Shown here: positions 1-9,220 of the stretch, piece by piece | Numbering within the stretch: position 1 is the stretch's first letter | Layout: each line of letters begins with the position of its first letter | Assembly (NCBI GenBank): GCA_019637265.1 | Contig: JAHBVY010000003.1 | Span: 434,001-498,000 of the forward strand | Reading direction: 5' to 3' | DNA length: 64,000 nucleotides | DNA from: Polyangiaceae bacterium | GTDB lineage: Bacteria; Myxococcota_A; Polyangia; Polyangiales; Polyangiaceae | The notes under the pieces: model-generated | Database searches by the model: none | Told to the model about the DNA's origin: nothing | The model's input: the letters and a program-made list of their open reading frames with translations, nothing else | Translations under genes and position numbers: made by a program

Positions 1-991
1 AGATGGCCTTGTAGCTGGGGAAGCCCATGAAGGGGTGGAAGGTGGCCTCCAGCCCGAGCATCACGCCGATGGCGCGCGCCGCCACCTGGACGTGGATGGG
101 GACGCCGGCGCTCGCGGAGCGCTCGCAGCGCTCGAGGATACGGCGCCACTGGGTGGGGTCGTTGTCCCGTTGGAGCAGGGACACGCTCACGTGGTGCCCA
201 CGGGCGGCCTTGGCCATCTCCTCGATGACGTCGAACTCCCCGTCGAAGCGCTCGAGAGAAATATCCATGTCGAAATCACTGACGGCCTGCAGCACGCCGT
301 GGCCGAGCGGCTGGATGGCGCGGGCGATGCCGGTGAGCTCGCGCGCCGTCGCCTCCGCCGCGGGGGTGGGGCTGCCGTCCTTCGAGCGGTGGTTGTCCGT
401 GCGACCGGTGCTGAAGCCGAAGGCGCCCGCCTCCACCGCCTCACGCACGAGCGCCGCCATCTTCGCGACGTCGTCCTCCGTGGCGACCTCGCTCGCCAGC
501 GCGCGCTCGCCCATCACGTAGACGCGCAGGGCGTCGTGGGTCGCCATCAGGCCGTAGTCCATGGCGTGCGGGAAATCGACGGCCTGCATGTACTCTTGGA
601 AGGTCTCCCAGCGCCAGTTGATGCCCTCCGCCAGCGCGGTGCCCGGGATGTCCTCCACCCCCTCCATCAGCTCGATCAGCCGCTCGCGATCTTGTTTCCG
701 CACGGGAGCGAAGCCGACGCCGCAGCTGCCCATGATGCAGGTGGTCACGCCGTGCAGCGACGAAGGCGCGAGATCCGCATCCCAGGACACCTGACCATCG
801 TAGTGCGTGTGGATGTCGACGAAGCCGGGGGTCACGATGGCGCCCTCCGCGTCCAGCGTCTCCTTCGCGCTCCCGCTGCACTCGCCGATCTCCACGATGC
901 GGCCCGCCTCGATGCCGATGTTGGCGCGGCGGCGTCCCGCGCCGGTGCCGTCCACCACGGTGCCGCCCACGATCTTCAGATCAAAAGCCAT
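1..991 (-). CDS. N-acyl-D-amino-acid deacylase family amidohydrolase (partial)
   Basis: The reading frame is open from an ATG at 991 leftward to the window edge, so only the N-terminal 330 codons are seen. The start reads [17 protein letters not shown], the usual opening of the amidohydrolase superfamily, followed near residue 60 by the metal-binding HTHYDGQ motif. The segment [18 protein letters not shown] a little further on matches D-aminoacylase/N-acyl-D-aspartate deacylase proteins, which hydrolyse N-acylated D-amino acids in a TIM barrel with a bound metal. The family is known for this activity; the true substrate here is not shown. The gene is the last of a leftward run, about 190 bases downstream of the GMC oxidoreductase stop. 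The C-terminal half lies outside the window. Confidence 0.88.
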   Translation of the reverse strand, partial: MAFDLKIVGGTVVDGTGAGRRRANIGIEAGRIVEIGECSGSAKETLDAEGAIVTPGFVDIHTHYDGQVSWDADLAPSSLHGVTTCIMGSCGVGFAPVRKQDRERLIELMEGVEDIPGTALAEGINWRWETFQEYMQAVDFPHAMDYGLMATHDALRVYVMGERALASEVATEDDVAKMAALVREAVEAGAFGFSTGRTDNHRSKDGSPTPAAEATARELTGIARAIQPLGHGVLQAVSDFDMDISLERFDGEFDVIEEMAKAARGHHVSVSLLQRDNDPTQWRRILERCERSASAGVPIHVQVAARAIGVMLGLEATFHPFMGFPSYKAI

Positions 992-1065
992 GGCCGCAAT
1001 CTAGCACGGCCAGGCCGAGCGCCCGACGCCTTCCGGCGTAGACCAGGTCGGGCTCGTCTCAAGGA

Positions 1066-1082
1066 TTTTTAGGGGGTTTGGC
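1066..1082 (+). repeat. G-rich dispersed repeat, copy 1
   Basis: TTTTTAGGGGGTTTGGC followed by AGCGCGCT lies in the gap between two leftward genes. It is one of six close copies of a 16-17-base G-rich element in this window; see the matching finding. Confidence 0.6.
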
Positions 1083-1177
1083 AGCGCGCTCTGGTGCCTG
1101 ACCATCTAGGCAAGCGCCCTCACGGCAGCGCACGGCCACACCTCCTTGAAGAGCTCAGCCCGCGACGTCGGTCGCGC

Positions 1178-2695
1178 TCACGAATGGGGCGCGGTGGGCA
1201 AATCGCCCAGGCGGCGGCTGATGAGGTCACACATGGCCATGATGGTGGCTTGCGGGTTCACGGCGCTCGGGCTGGGGAAGATGCTGGCGTCGCAGATGTA
1301 GAGGTTCTCTAACCCTTTCACGCGTCCGCGGTCGTCCACCACGCCCTCGTCACCCTCGCTCATACGGCAGGAGCCGAACACGTGGTTCATCGTCATCTGC
1401 AGGTGCCGCGCGCCGATGCGCGGGCTCAGGAGCTGCTCGGTGTCGGTCAGCGTCTTCAGCTCATCGGCCACCACTGGGATCCCCGTGTGCACGTAGCGCG
1501 CGCCGATGCCGAGCAGCCCATCCGCGGCGCGCTTCATGCCGCGCAGCACCGGCCGCGCTTCGGTGTCGGGGATCCACAGCTTCATGTCGGGCATGCCGTT
1601 TCGCTTCGCGCGCACCCGCCCCGTGACGTTCGCGCGGTAAACCAGGGCGATCACGGTCGCATACTTGAGCTCCGGCAGCTTCTCCAGGAAGCGCAGCCCC
1701 ACGTCACCCCAGCGCACCATGAGCACGCTGGGTGACGCCCACAGGCTCTCGTACTTGAGCCCCAAGATGTCCTCGCTGATCGCGCCCCAACCCTGCGTGG
1801 CGCCTATCCAAGGATCCACCACTTCGTCAAGTACACCGACCATCCCGCCGCCCACGTGGGCGAACAGCGTGGCGCCCACGCGGTCGCTCGGGTTGATGCC
1901 GCTCATCTGCAAGATGACCGGCGTGTGCATGGTGCCGGCGGCCATCACCACGGTGTTCGCGCGCACGCGGAACTTCCCCACCGGGCGCCTCCCCACCGGG
2001 TCCACCACGCGCCCGGTGACTCCCGTCACGCGCTTGCCCGTCACCTCCACGCGCTCCACGTGGCTCACCGTGTACACGTCGGCGCCATCCTGGACGGCGT
2101 CCGCGATATAAGTTCTGTCCACTGACTGCTTGGCGCCGCCTGCGCAGCCCACCAGACAATCCGCGCAGCCCTCGCAGCCCACGACGGCGCGCGGCAGCGG
2201 GCCGCCGTAGATCCCCGCCTGCTCCATCGCTCGCTTGGCGGTGAGGTTGCGAGGGCCCATCACGGTCATGGGGGTGGGCGCGACGCGCAGGCGCTCGAAG
2301 ACGCGCTCATACGCCGCGTCGAAATCCGGGTGATGGAACATCCCGGAGTGCGTCTCACGCCGCCAGATGTCGCGCACCCAGCCAGGCAGCTTGAGCATGA
2401 TGGCGGAGTTCACCACCGTGCTCCCGCCCAGGCAGCGCGCCTGGAGTGAAGGCGACTGCGTGGTGCCGGCGATCATCCTCAGGCCACCTTCCCAGTAGTA
2501 GCGGGCGAGGAAGCGCGGCGCGTCACGCGTCATGTCCTCCGGGGTGAGCGCGGGGCCCGCCTCGAGCACCACCGTCTTCATCCCGGCGCGCGCCAGGTTC
2601 GCCGCCGCGATGGCGCCGCCCGCGCCGCTGCCCACCACCACGGCGTCGCACTCGACGTCGAAGCCCTGACGTAGATCCGAGAGGCCGTAGATCAC
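1178..2695 (-). CDS. GMC-family FAD-dependent oxidoreductase
   Basis: A 505-residue flavoprotein. The N terminus has the Rossmann dinucleotide motif VVVGSGAGGAIAA (about residues 19-31) with the acidic LEAGP end of the second strand, then CLGGSTVVNSAIM, the FAD-contacting region of glucose-methanol-choline oxidoreductases. The C terminus carries the catalytic His region HVFGSCRMS and the closing NPQATIMAM segment. A cysteine-rich insert GCEGCADCLVGCAGGAKQS (about residues 170-190) is seen in GMC relatives that act on long-chain alcohols or sterols. The start is GTG at 2695. The small gene just upstream resembles a gluconate-dehydrogenase subunit 3, which suggests a two-subunit dehydrogenase feeding electrons to a membrane carrier. 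The substrate is unknown. Confidence 0.9.
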   Translation of the reverse strand: MIYGLSDLRQGFDVECDAVVVGSGAGGAIAAANLARAGMKTVVLEAGPALTPEDMTRDAPRFLARYYWEGGLRMIAGTTQSPSLQARCLGGSTVVNSAIMLKLPGWVRDIWRRETHSGMFHHPDFDAAYERVFERLRVAPTPMTVMGPRNLTAKRAMEQAGIYGGPLPRAVVGCEGCADCLVGCAGGAKQSVDRTYIADAVQDGADVYTVSHVERVEVTGKRVTGVTGRVVDPVGRRPVGKFRVRANTVVMAAGTMHTPVILQMSGINPSDRVGATLFAHVGGGMVGVLDEVVDPWIGATQGWGAISEDILGLKYESLWASPSVLMVRWGDVGLRFLEKLPELKYATVIALVYRANVTGRVRAKRNGMPDMKLWIPDTEARPVLRGMKRAADGLLGIGARYVHTGIPVVADELKTLTDTEQLLSPRIGARHLQMTMNHVFGSCRMSEGDEGVVDDRGRVKGLENLYICDASIFPSPSAVNPQATIMAMCDLISRRLGDLPTAPHS

Positions 2696-2756
2696 GCGGG
2701 CACCACCGAGAGCTTGGAGACGCCGCGCCCGGCGCCGCGTGGAGCTCGCGAGCCCG

Positions 2757-3233
2757 TCACGAGGACACCACCGGGAGCCGCTTGAGCGCGTCTTTATCCA
2801 CAGGGAAATTCAGCGGGTCCGTCGGTCGCTCGCAGGTCTTGTAGCCCTCCACGTGGCGGATCACGCTCGGGTGCGACATGTACATCATGGTCATGGTCGC
2901 CTTGAGGGCGTCTCCCAGCCAACCGAAGGGCTGAAACCAGTGGCGGCGCCAGCCTTGCACCAGCGCCGTGCGGCGCTCCACGCTGAGCCGCGAGTAGCGC
3001 GCGGGGTAGAGCGCGAGCAGCGGCGTCGCGAGCTCCAGAAAAATGAACAGCGCCATCAGGAGCCGGCGCTGCGCGGGCGGCAGCTCGTCCAGGTACTCGA
3101 GGGTGCGGCTCACCAGCTCGGTCTCTTCGAAATCCGGCGCGCCGATGGAGTTCTTGGGGAACAGCGCCTCACTCACCGCGCCGATCGAGGTGGTGGTCGT
3201 CGTCAGCCAGTAGCTCGCCTCGCCTGCCGCCAT
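2757..3233 (-). CDS. Gluconate 2-dehydrogenase subunit 3-like protein
   Basis: A 158-residue mostly helical protein beginning MAAGEASYWLTTTTTS. The pattern of an early ALFPKNS segment, a LDELPP turn, a hydrophobic helix (LLMALFIFLELATPLLALY, about residues 60-78) and a late MSHPSVIRHVEGY stretch resembles the small subunit 3 family that partners GMC dehydrogenases. It ends 61 bases before the GMC start and is read in the same direction, so the pair is probably one operon and one enzyme. This family often has an export signal; none of the Tat type is evident here. The assignment rests on pattern and context, not on a search. Confidence 0.65.
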   Translation of the reverse strand: MAAGEASYWLTTTTTSIGAVSEALFPKNSIGAPDFEETELVSRTLEYLDELPPAQRRLLMALFIFLELATPLLALYPARYSRLSVERRTALVQGWRRHWFQPFGWLGDALKATMTMMYMSHPSVIRHVEGYKTCERPTDPLNFPVDKDALKRLPVVSS

Positions 3234-3502
3234 CTCACGCCGTTATGCCGACGCTCTGCTTTGACCGCAAGATCCGCTGCGCGCGTGCTCAGGGGGGCGC
3301 GAGTCGCCGCGCGAGGCGCTCGATGGAAACGCGCTTGCCCGTGCGGCGGGAGCGCGGCAGGTTCGGCGCCACCATGCAGTCCAGAAGGGGTCTCCCGTCG
3401 AGCGCCGCGCGCCTCACTTCCCGTTCTTCGTGCGGTCACGATGCTGCTTTCAGCGCCGCGCGCCTCACTTCGAGGTCTCCCAGCGCGGAGCATTCGAGCG
3501 CC
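3234..3502. other. Divergent intergenic region with a 20-base direct repeat
   Basis: This stretch separates the leftward dehydrogenase subunit and the rightward FGE-like lipoprotein. It contains two exact copies of AGCGCCGCGCGCCTCACTTC at about 3400 and 3452. An open frame runs through it (possible starts at 3245 and 3374), but it is Arg/Ser-rich, and the repeat makes its two translated copies alike, so I treat it as non-coding. Confidence 0.45.
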
Positions 3503-4546
3503 TTGAGCTCGAGCGCTTCGAAGGGGCTCCGCGCGCTGCGCCTGTGTCTCGCCCTGTTGCCCTTGGGCGTGCTCCTGGGCTCGGGCTGCTCCCGGAACAG
3601 CGCGGCGCAGACTGAGCAGACGGAGCCGAGCGCCTCCGCCGCGGCGCCGGCGCCGAGCGTCGCCACCGCCGAGGTGGACGCGAGCGCTCCCCCCGACTCG
3701 ATGACCGAGCCTACCGGGCCTGAGGCGAATTTCCCCAAGGCAAACACCGAGGGCTGCCCGGGCGGCATGGTACGGGTCACTGGCAATTATTGCCCGGCCA
3801 TGGTGCAGACCTGCAAGGAGCACCACGCGGAGTATGCCAACGCGAAGGACAAGGCCAAGGTGAGCGAGCGCTGCCTCCAGTACGAGGAGCCCTCGAAGTG
3901 CATCTCGAAGGAGCGCACGCCGCTCGACTTCTGTATGGATCGCTTCGAGTACCCGAACCAAGTGGGGGAGCTGCCGCGCGTGCTCACCAGCTGGCAGCAG
4001 GCGAAGAAGCTGTGCGCGGATCAAGGCAAGCGGCTGTGCACGGAGGACGAGTTCAACTTCGCCTGTGAAGGGGAAGAAGGTAAGCCGCACGTGTGGGGCT
4101 ACAACCGCACGGACGAGCATTGCAATATGGATAAACCGTATCGCATGCCCGATCACACGCGGCAGATGAAGACCTACGACCGCTGCTACCAAGACGAGCG
4201 CTGCAAGGCGGAGATGGATCGCCTCGATCAGCGTCACCGCATCGGCGAGCGCCTCACCTGCGTCTCCTGGGCGGGGGTGGTGGACATGAACGGCAACGTG
4301 AACGAGTGGGTGGAGCTGCCGGGCAAGCAGTACCCCGATCGCTCCGGGCTCAAGGGGGGCTGGTGGGGGCCCGTGCGCAATCGCTGTCGCCCCACCGTGA
4401 CTTTCCACAAGGAAGAGGACTACGGCTACGAAGCGGGCTTCCGCTGCTGCGCCGAGGTAGGCGCCGAGACCAAGCCGATCGACGCTGGGGCGCCGAGCGC
4501 ACCCGCCGCCGACGCCGCGCCCGCCGCCCAGCCCAGCGCCAACTGA
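3503..4546 (+). CDS. FGE/SUMF1-domain lipoprotein
   Basis: A TTG start at 3503 gives a good lipoprotein signal: a short basic region, then LALLPLGVLLGSGC with the lipid-bearing Cys at residue 29. ATGs at 3374 and 3245 would add 43 or 86 implausible residues. After an Ala/Pro/Ser linker, the domain has the hallmarks of the formylglycine-generating-enzyme fold: GGMVRVTGNYCPA, FCMDRFEYPN, GKRLCTEDEFNFACEG, VDMNGNVNEWVE, GGWWGPVRNRCRP and the closing GYEAGFRCC. Many Cys residues probably form disulphides. In myxobacteria such lipoproteins are numerous and rarely shown to be true sulfatase activators; many are likely structural or regulatory. The start codon is the uncertain point. Confidence 0.82.
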   Translation: MSSSASKGLRALRLCLALLPLGVLLGSGCSRNSAAQTEQTEPSASAAAPAPSVATAEVDASAPPDSMTEPTGPEANFPKANTEGCPGGMVRVTGNYCPAMVQTCKEHHAEYANAKDKAKVSERCLQYEEPSKCISKERTPLDFCMDRFEYPNQVGELPRVLTSWQQAKKLCADQGKRLCTEDEFNFACEGEEGKPHVWGYNRTDEHCNMDKPYRMPDHTRQMKTYDRCYQDERCKAEMDRLDQRHRIGERLTCVSWAGVVDMNGNVNEWVELPGKQYPDRSGLKGGWWGPVRNRCRPTVTFHKEEDYGYEAGFRCCAEVGAETKPIDAGAPSAPAADAAPAAQPSAN

Positions 4547-4653
4547 GCGCCCACAACGAGGCATAGGGGCGCCGTTCATCGCGAGCCTCGAAGGCCTGAA
4601 CGATCGCGTTCTCCGTTTCGGCGGCGTTGCCGGTGGTGTTGTCGGGCGTAGCC

Positions 4654-4689
4654 GGTAGGGGCAGCCCCCCGTGGCTGCCCCCCCATAGG
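4654..4689. repeat. TAGGGGC-type palindromic repeat / candidate bidirectional terminator
   Basis: GGTAGGGGCAGCC starts a palindrome closing with GGCTGCCCCCCATAGG, located between two convergent genes. The two arms form a GC-rich hairpin. It belongs to the same TAGGGGC...GCCCC design seen at 11169-11234 and 29293-29318. Its position suggests it may stop transcription from both sides. Confidence 0.6.
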
Positions 4690-4739
4690 TGTTAGTCAAT
4701 TGTGCTGGCGAATCCGCCCAGCGCCCCCCACGGCCGTCC

Positions 4740-5354
4740 TCAGTGTGGCGCGAGGCGCTCCAGCACGCGCGCCATGGCGCGCGCCGCGGCGCCGCGGTGG
4801 CTCCGCGCGTTCTTCTCTTCGGGGCTGAGCTCCGCGCTGGTCAGGCCAACATCCGGTAGGTAAAGCAGCGGGTCGTACCCGAAGCCGTTGTCACCGCGCG
4901 GCGCGTCCGCGATGAGCCCTTCGTAGCGGCCCTGGGTCTCCGCCACGATGCTGCCGTCAGGATCCGCCAGGCACATGGCGCACACGAAGCGCGCGCCGCG
5001 CTCCTCTGGGGGCACCCCGGATAGCTCTTGCAAGAGCTTCTCGTTGTTGGCGCGGTCGCGCTGCTCCCGGCTCCCCTCGGCGGAGGCGTAGCGCGCGCTG
5101 TACACCCCGGGCGCGCCGTCGAGCGCGTCCACCTCGAGGCCAGAGTCCTCCGCCAGGCAGCGGTAGTTGGTGGCGCGCGCGTAGGCTACGGCTTTGAGCC
5201 GCGCGTTGCCCTCGAACGTGGTCTCGTCCTCCGCCGGCTCCGGTGGCTGCTCCGGGAGTGAGTCGAGGCCGACCACCTCGAAGCCGGTGGGCGCCAAGAT
5301 CTCCCGTACTTCTCTCAGCTTGTTGGGGTTCGAGGTCGCGAGCAGGATGCGCAT
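4740..5354 (-). CDS. rdgB: XTP/dITP diphosphatase (RdgB/HAM1)
   Basis: A 204-residue protein starting MRILLATSNPNKLREV, the signature substrate-binding opening of the Ham1/RdgB family. The acidic EDSGLEVDAL (about residues 68-77) holds the catalytic and metal-binding aspartate. PGVYSARYA and NGFGYDPLLY are the other conserved blocks. The enzyme removes pyrophosphate from dITP, XTP and related damaged purine nucleotides, keeping them out of DNA and RNA. Length and motif order are typical. It faces the FGE-like gene across a palindromic repeat and is probably transcribed alone. Confidence 0.95.
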   Translation of the reverse strand: MRILLATSNPNKLREVREILAPTGFEVVGLDSLPEQPPEPAEDETTFEGNARLKAVAYARATNYRCLAEDSGLEVDALDGAPGVYSARYASAEGSREQRDRANNEKLLQELSGVPPEERGARFVCAMCLADPDGSIVAETQGRYEGLIADAPRGDNGFGYDPLLYLPDVGLTSAELSPEEKNARSHRGAAARAMARVLERLAPH

Positions 5355-5411
5355 GGCGCCTCGCTACAGCGCACCACGTGGCACAGCAAGGGGATTTGGG
5401 TGCGCGAGCGT

Positions 5412-5463
5412 CCAGGCGCCGCGCGGCGCACCCAGTACCTAGCCAGGCGCCGCGCGGCGCACC
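5412..5463. repeat. Two-copy tandem repeat with internal palindrome
   Basis: CCAGGCGCCGCGCGGCGCAC occurs at 5412 and again at 5443 (period 31), with a third partial start near 5474. Each unit holds the palindrome GCGCCGCGCGGCGC. It lies between rdgB and the protease gene. A degenerate G-rich element (CCAAACCCACCCTACCC) follows at 5495-5511. Confidence 0.5.
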
Positions 5464-5565
5464 GAGCGCCTAGCCAGGCACCGAGTAGCGGCTTGCCAAA
5501 CCCACCCTACCCGCGGAGCGCCTCGAGGCGCGATTCGACGAGCGCCGCGGCACCTTGATGGCCCT

Positions 5566-6804
5566 TCAGTTCACCTGCACCAGGGCCAGCTCCACCACGC
5601 GCTCCTGACCGCCCCGGCTCACGCCGAGCTTCACGCGCTGCCCCACCTCGTACTGGTCGAGGTGGTTGTAGAGGTCATCGTAGCTCACGACCTTTTTGTC
5701 ATTCACACTGACGATGACGTCGCCGATCTGAATGCCGCGCGCCGTCTCCTTCACGCCAGCGAGCCCCGCCTGCTCCGCGGGTGAGCCGGGCGTCGCGCTG
5801 AGCACCACCACCCCGCGGATCCCCGCGCGCCGCTCCAGGCGCCCTTGAGGATCGATCTGCACGCCGATGCCCACCTGGGTGGCGACCCCCTTCTCGATCA
5901 GCTGCGGCACCACGCGGTTGATGATGGACAGCGGCACCGCGAAGCCGATGCCCGCGGAGGCGCCGCTCTTGCTGAAGATCATGGTGTTCATCCCGATGAG
6001 GCGCCCGCTCGAGTCGAGCAGCGGGCCGCCGGAGTTGCCGGGGTTGATGGCGGCGTCCGTCTGGATCATGTCGCGGATGGTGACGCCGCCCACGCCTTGC
6101 ACCTCGCGCCCCAGCGCGCTCACGATGCCGGTGGTGAGGGTGTGGTCCAGGCCGAACGGGTTGCCGATGGCGATCGCTTTCTGGCCCACCTCGAGATCGG
6201 CCGTGGTGCCCTTGGGGTTCCTGGGGATCGGCACCAAGGAGGCCTTGGGGGCGCCGATCAGCGCGAGCACCGCGACGTCCTTGCGCGGCTCCGCGCCCAC
6301 CACCTTCGCCTCGTAGGTGTTTTGGTCATGTAGCGTGACCGTCAGGCTGCCTGCTCCTGCGATCACGTGGAAATTGGTGACCACGTGGCCCGCGTCGTCC
6401 CAGATGAAGGCCGAGCCGCTGCCGCTCGGCACCTCCAAGGCGCGCATCGCGAAGCGATCCATCACCTGACGTTTCTGGGTGACGTAAGCCACTGAGGGCG
6501 CTACCTCCCGGAAGATCTGGATGCTGTTGCGCTCGTCCTCGATGCGCGCTCCGGGGGACAGCGGCGGCGCTACGCCAGCATCCGGCGGCGCGACGGCGGC
6601 CGAGGCCGACGCGGGCATCAACACGAGCTGAGGGGGCGCGGTGCTCTCGGGTGGGTCGCTCGACTCACGCCGGCAGCCCGCCTGCGCCAGCGCGATGCCC
6701 AGGGTGGCGCCCCAGGTCAACCGAGCCAGCGCGGTGCGACGGGGGCGACGAGGGCGGGCAGCAGGGAGGGGGCGGCGGCGGGGGGCGGGCATGGAACGCA
6801 TCAA
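5566..6804 (-). CDS. HtrA/DegP-like serine protease lipoprotein with PDZ domain
   Basis: A 412-residue S1C-family protease. The N terminus is Arg/Pro-rich, then a hydrophobic stretch ends in ALAQAGC (Cys44), so it is probably lipid-anchored. The trypsin-like triad is visible: His146 in VVTNFHVIAG, Asp176 in RKDVAVLAL, Ser258 in PGNSGGPLLD. A single PDZ domain follows (about residues 320-405: GVVVLSATPGSPAEQAGL, then QIGDVIVSVN). Members degrade misfolded envelope proteins or act in regulated proteolysis. The long basic leader is unusual; a start at the internal Met5 is also possible. It reads leftward after the VWA lipoprotein gene, with 64 bases between. Confidence 0.93.
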   Translation of the reverse strand: MMRSMPAPRRRPLPAARPRRPRRTALARLTWGATLGIALAQAGCRRESSDPPESTAPPQLVLMPASASAAVAPPDAGVAPPLSPGARIEDERNSIQIFREVAPSVAYVTQKRQVMDRFAMRALEVPSGSGSAFIWDDAGHVVTNFHVIAGAGSLTVTLHDQNTYEAKVVGAEPRKDVAVLALIGAPKASLVPIPRNPKGTTADLEVGQKAIAIGNPFGLDHTLTTGIVSALGREVQGVGGVTIRDMIQTDAAINPGNSGGPLLDSSGRLIGMNTMIFSKSGASAGIGFAVPLSIINRVVPQLIEKGVATQVGIGVQIDPQGRLERRAGIRGVVVLSATPGSPAEQAGLAGVKETARGIQIGDVIVSVNDKKVVSYDDLYNHLDQYEVGQRVKLGVSRGGQERVVELALVQVN

Positions 6805-6868
6805 CCCACACCCTTGGGCGATTGTTTCGCCAGCACAAGCCCCGGTGAGCGCGCTGCGGGGGCGTTGG

Positions 6869-8059
6869 CTACTTCGGGACGTCGATGCGGCGGCAGCCGA
6901 ACAAAATATCCACCTGGGCGGCGAGGTCGTTGCTCACGCGATCGCAGGTGTTCGGACACACCAAGATGGTGCTCGGGTCGCTCGGGTTGTCGTAGTACCA
7001 ACCGCCCTCCGGCCCGCAGTCGCTCGCCGACGGCACGTAGTAGATCTCCTCCACGGCGCCGCCGTCGCCGGGGGTATACTTCACGTTGACGCGCCCGGCG
7101 TCGAACACCTCACCCGCGGGGGGCGGCGGGATCTGCCATTGGCAGTCAAGCTTACTACCCGCCACCACGCTCTGCGCCAAGGCGGAGAACACCCCAGAGA
7201 AGTTCGACTGACCTGCGCACAGGTCGCCCGGCGTGGTGCCGGAATACTGAGTGAGCTCGGTGTACACCGTGCCGGTGCGGGCGCAGGGGCTCCCAAAGAT
7301 GCCGCCGCCGCTGCAGGTGCCGGTGCAGTACACCCCGAAGAACTTCCAGTAATCGAACCAGCCCGGGTCGAGCGCGTCCACCCCGTTGATGAACTCCTGC
7401 GCGGGCATGGAGGAGTTGTCGTCGGTGATCACCGCGAAGTATTTCACCGAGTTCTGACGCAGGGCTGACTTGTAAACGGGGTACAGGTTCAGCAGGCGGA
7501 TCAAGGCGTCCGTGCTGTTGATGGTCTCGAACAAGTGGGAGTAAAGCGGCGGGTTGCTGTCGCCAGGGCAGCTGCCGCTACCGAGCGGAGGGGGGATGCA
7601 CACGCCGGACTTGGGGGGGAAGCCGCCGCCGGGTGGGCCATCCTCCGAGATCATCACCACTTGAACGTCGATGTTCTGCGAGAGGATGCCGCCCGCGAAC
7701 AGGTTCATGTTGTCCTGCACCTCGCGCGCCTCTTCGATCATGCTGCACGAGGTGTCGAGCGCCCAGATGATGTCCACCGGGCGCACGGTGTTGTCGGCGC
7801 GGCGGGTCTGCGCGGCGCACTCCCCGCCATCTTGCAAGGTGCCGCCGGTGCTGCCACCGAAGCCGCCGAAGCCGTCACCGCTGCTGCCACCGGTCAGGAT
7901 ACCGCCGGTTGCGCCGCTGCCACCCTGACCATTGCCGCTGCTGCCGCCCTGGCCGCCGCCGCTGTTGCCCCCCGAGCCCACTTGCTTGCCGTCGCCCCCC
8001 GCCGAGCACGCCACCACCACCAAGAAGCCGACCCCGAACAAACCTAGCTGCTGCCACAT
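6869..8059 (-). CDS. VWA-domain lipoprotein with Gly-rich linker
   Basis: The frame is open further upstream, but ATG at 8059 gives a classic lipoprotein signal (WQQLGLFGVGFLVVVAC, Cys18) preceded by a purine-rich GAGGG. Residues 19-80 are a Gly/Ser/Gln linker. The von Willebrand factor A domain starts near residue 95 (VDIIWALDTSCSM), with a MIDAS-type DxSxS at Asp102. Later Cys pairs (CIPPPLGSGSC, CTGTC, CPNTC) suggest disulphides at the surface. This layout is common among myxobacterial secreted lipoproteins that probably bind proteins or matrix through a metal ion. The role is unknown. The product is 396 residues. Confidence 0.85.
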   Translation of the reverse strand: MWQQLGLFGVGFLVVVACSAGGDGKQVGSGGNSGGGQGGSSGNGQGGSGATGGILTGGSSGDGFGGFGGSTGGTLQDGGECAAQTRRADNTVRPVDIIWALDTSCSMIEEAREVQDNMNLFAGGILSQNIDVQVVMISEDGPPGGGFPPKSGVCIPPPLGSGSCPGDSNPPLYSHLFETINSTDALIRLLNLYPVYKSALRQNSVKYFAVITDDNSSMPAQEFINGVDALDPGWFDYWKFFGVYCTGTCSGGGIFGSPCARTGTVYTELTQYSGTTPGDLCAGQSNFSGVFSALAQSVVAGSKLDCQWQIPPPPAGEVFDAGRVNVKYTPGDGGAVEEIYYVPSASDCGPEGGWYYDNPSDPSTILVCPNTCDRVSNDLAAQVDILFGCRRIDVPK

Positions 8060-8262
8060 GACACCCTCGCTCGTACTCGCTCCACCACGCCGCGCGCTCA
8101 GATTGTTGCGGCGTTCGGCCCGCGAGACAAGCGCGCTGGCCGTGTAACGAGCGAAGGCGAGCGAAACGGAGGTGGCGACGCTGCACGTTTCGCGCTGCGT
8201 CACAAGACCGCGCGCGCCTGCGCGACCGTGCAGGCGCCAGCTGCCGCGGCTAAGCTCCGCAG

Positions 8263-8811
8263 ATGCATCGTCCAGCCTGCCCGCCCGTCGAGCGTCCAAG
8301 TTTCCTTGCGGTAATTTCAGGGAGCCTGACCGTGTGGGGCCTGACGGGCCTGTGCCTGCTCACGGCGTGCGGCGCGCCTCCACCCGCTGAGGCGCCACCC
8401 GCGCCGGAGGTCGAGGCCGAGCCCGAGATCGTCGCGCCCGAGCCCGCGGAGCCCACCGAAGGAGCCGCGGAGCCCGCGGAGAAGCCGACCCTCCCCGAGC
8501 CGGAGTTCACCCCGGGTATGTCGGTGGAGGAGGCCGTGAACGCGGTGCCTCGCGGCGCCGAGCGCATGAACCTCGACGAAGCCACCCTGGGCAAGCCGCT
8601 CGCCGACTTCGCGCTGTACGAGCCGTGCAAGCCCGCCGCGAACCAGAAGTGGCGGCTGCGCGTCGCCGTGTGGCAGGGCAAGGCGGTGGGGGTGGACGTG
8701 CACACCACTCCCGTGAACGAGGCCTTCGCGCGCTGCGTCGATGAGCGCATCCGCGCGCTCGAGTGGCGTGATCGCGTGCCGAGCCTCAACACCGTCGAGT
8801 ACGCCTTCTGA
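8263..8811 (+). CDS. Hypothetical lipoprotein with Glu/Pro-rich linker
   Basis: A 182-residue protein with a hydrophobic segment SLTVWGLTGLCLLTAC and a lipobox Cys at residue 36, followed by about 45 residues rich in Pro, Glu and Ala. The C-terminal part (about residues 85-182) begins MSVEEAVNAVPRGAERMN and contains two Cys (CKP and ARCVD). It looks like a small folded domain of the kind found after such linkers in myxobacterial AgmX/TonB-like or PEGA-type proteins, but I cannot name the family. It is divergent from the VWA gene, with about 200 bases for both promoters. Confidence 0.75.
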   Translation: MHRPACPPVERPSFLAVISGSLTVWGLTGLCLLTACGAPPPAEAPPAPEVEAEPEIVAPEPAEPTEGAAEPAEKPTLPEPEFTPGMSVEEAVNAVPRGAERMNLDEATLGKPLADFALYEPCKPAANQKWRLRVAVWQGKAVGVDVHTTPVNEAFARCVDERIRALEWRDRVPSLNTVEYAF

Positions 8812-9220
8812 AGCATCGGGGCTCTTCGCTCCGCCTCTTCTTTCGCTGGGCGCGTGGGGAGCACCTCCGTGGTGGCCTGCGCGTGATGTCATTCGCGTAG
8901 GGCAGCGGGGCTTCCCGCGAGGACCTGAACGCACGTCGCGTGGGGTGAGTCCTTGGGTTTGGGGGTTGGGGAACGCTCGTCGTCCCTGTGGCTGCCACCA
9001 CGGCATCGCCAGGTGTTGACAGGCCGCGCAGCGAACCCACGTTGCGCGTCGCTTCGGTCCAACAGGACGAAGCCCACCGGGGAGGCGCTCCCCGGGCGCG
9101 GTGGCGCGGCGCTTCACGGCGCCCCCACCAGCCGCCCGGGGCGCCACCCACCACCCTCACGGCGCCAGCCGAGCTGCGCGCGACGCAATTTGACAGCTAT
9201 TCTGACAGTAAGGAGACATC
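8812..9220. other. Intergenic region upstream of hsp20
   Basis: About 400 bases without a convincing gene. It holds a degenerate G-rich element (TTGGGTTTGGGGGTTGGGG, 8953-8971). Near the end, TTTGACAGCTATTCTGACAG precedes the AAGGAGA ribosome site (9210-9216) of hsp20. I see no inverted repeat of the CIRCE type and cannot place a heat-shock promoter. Confidence 0.5.

Noticed and set aside
35-1072. A 345-codon plus-strand frame at the left edge
   Set aside because: It is antisense to a frame with a full amidohydrolase N terminus including the HTHYDGQ metal site.
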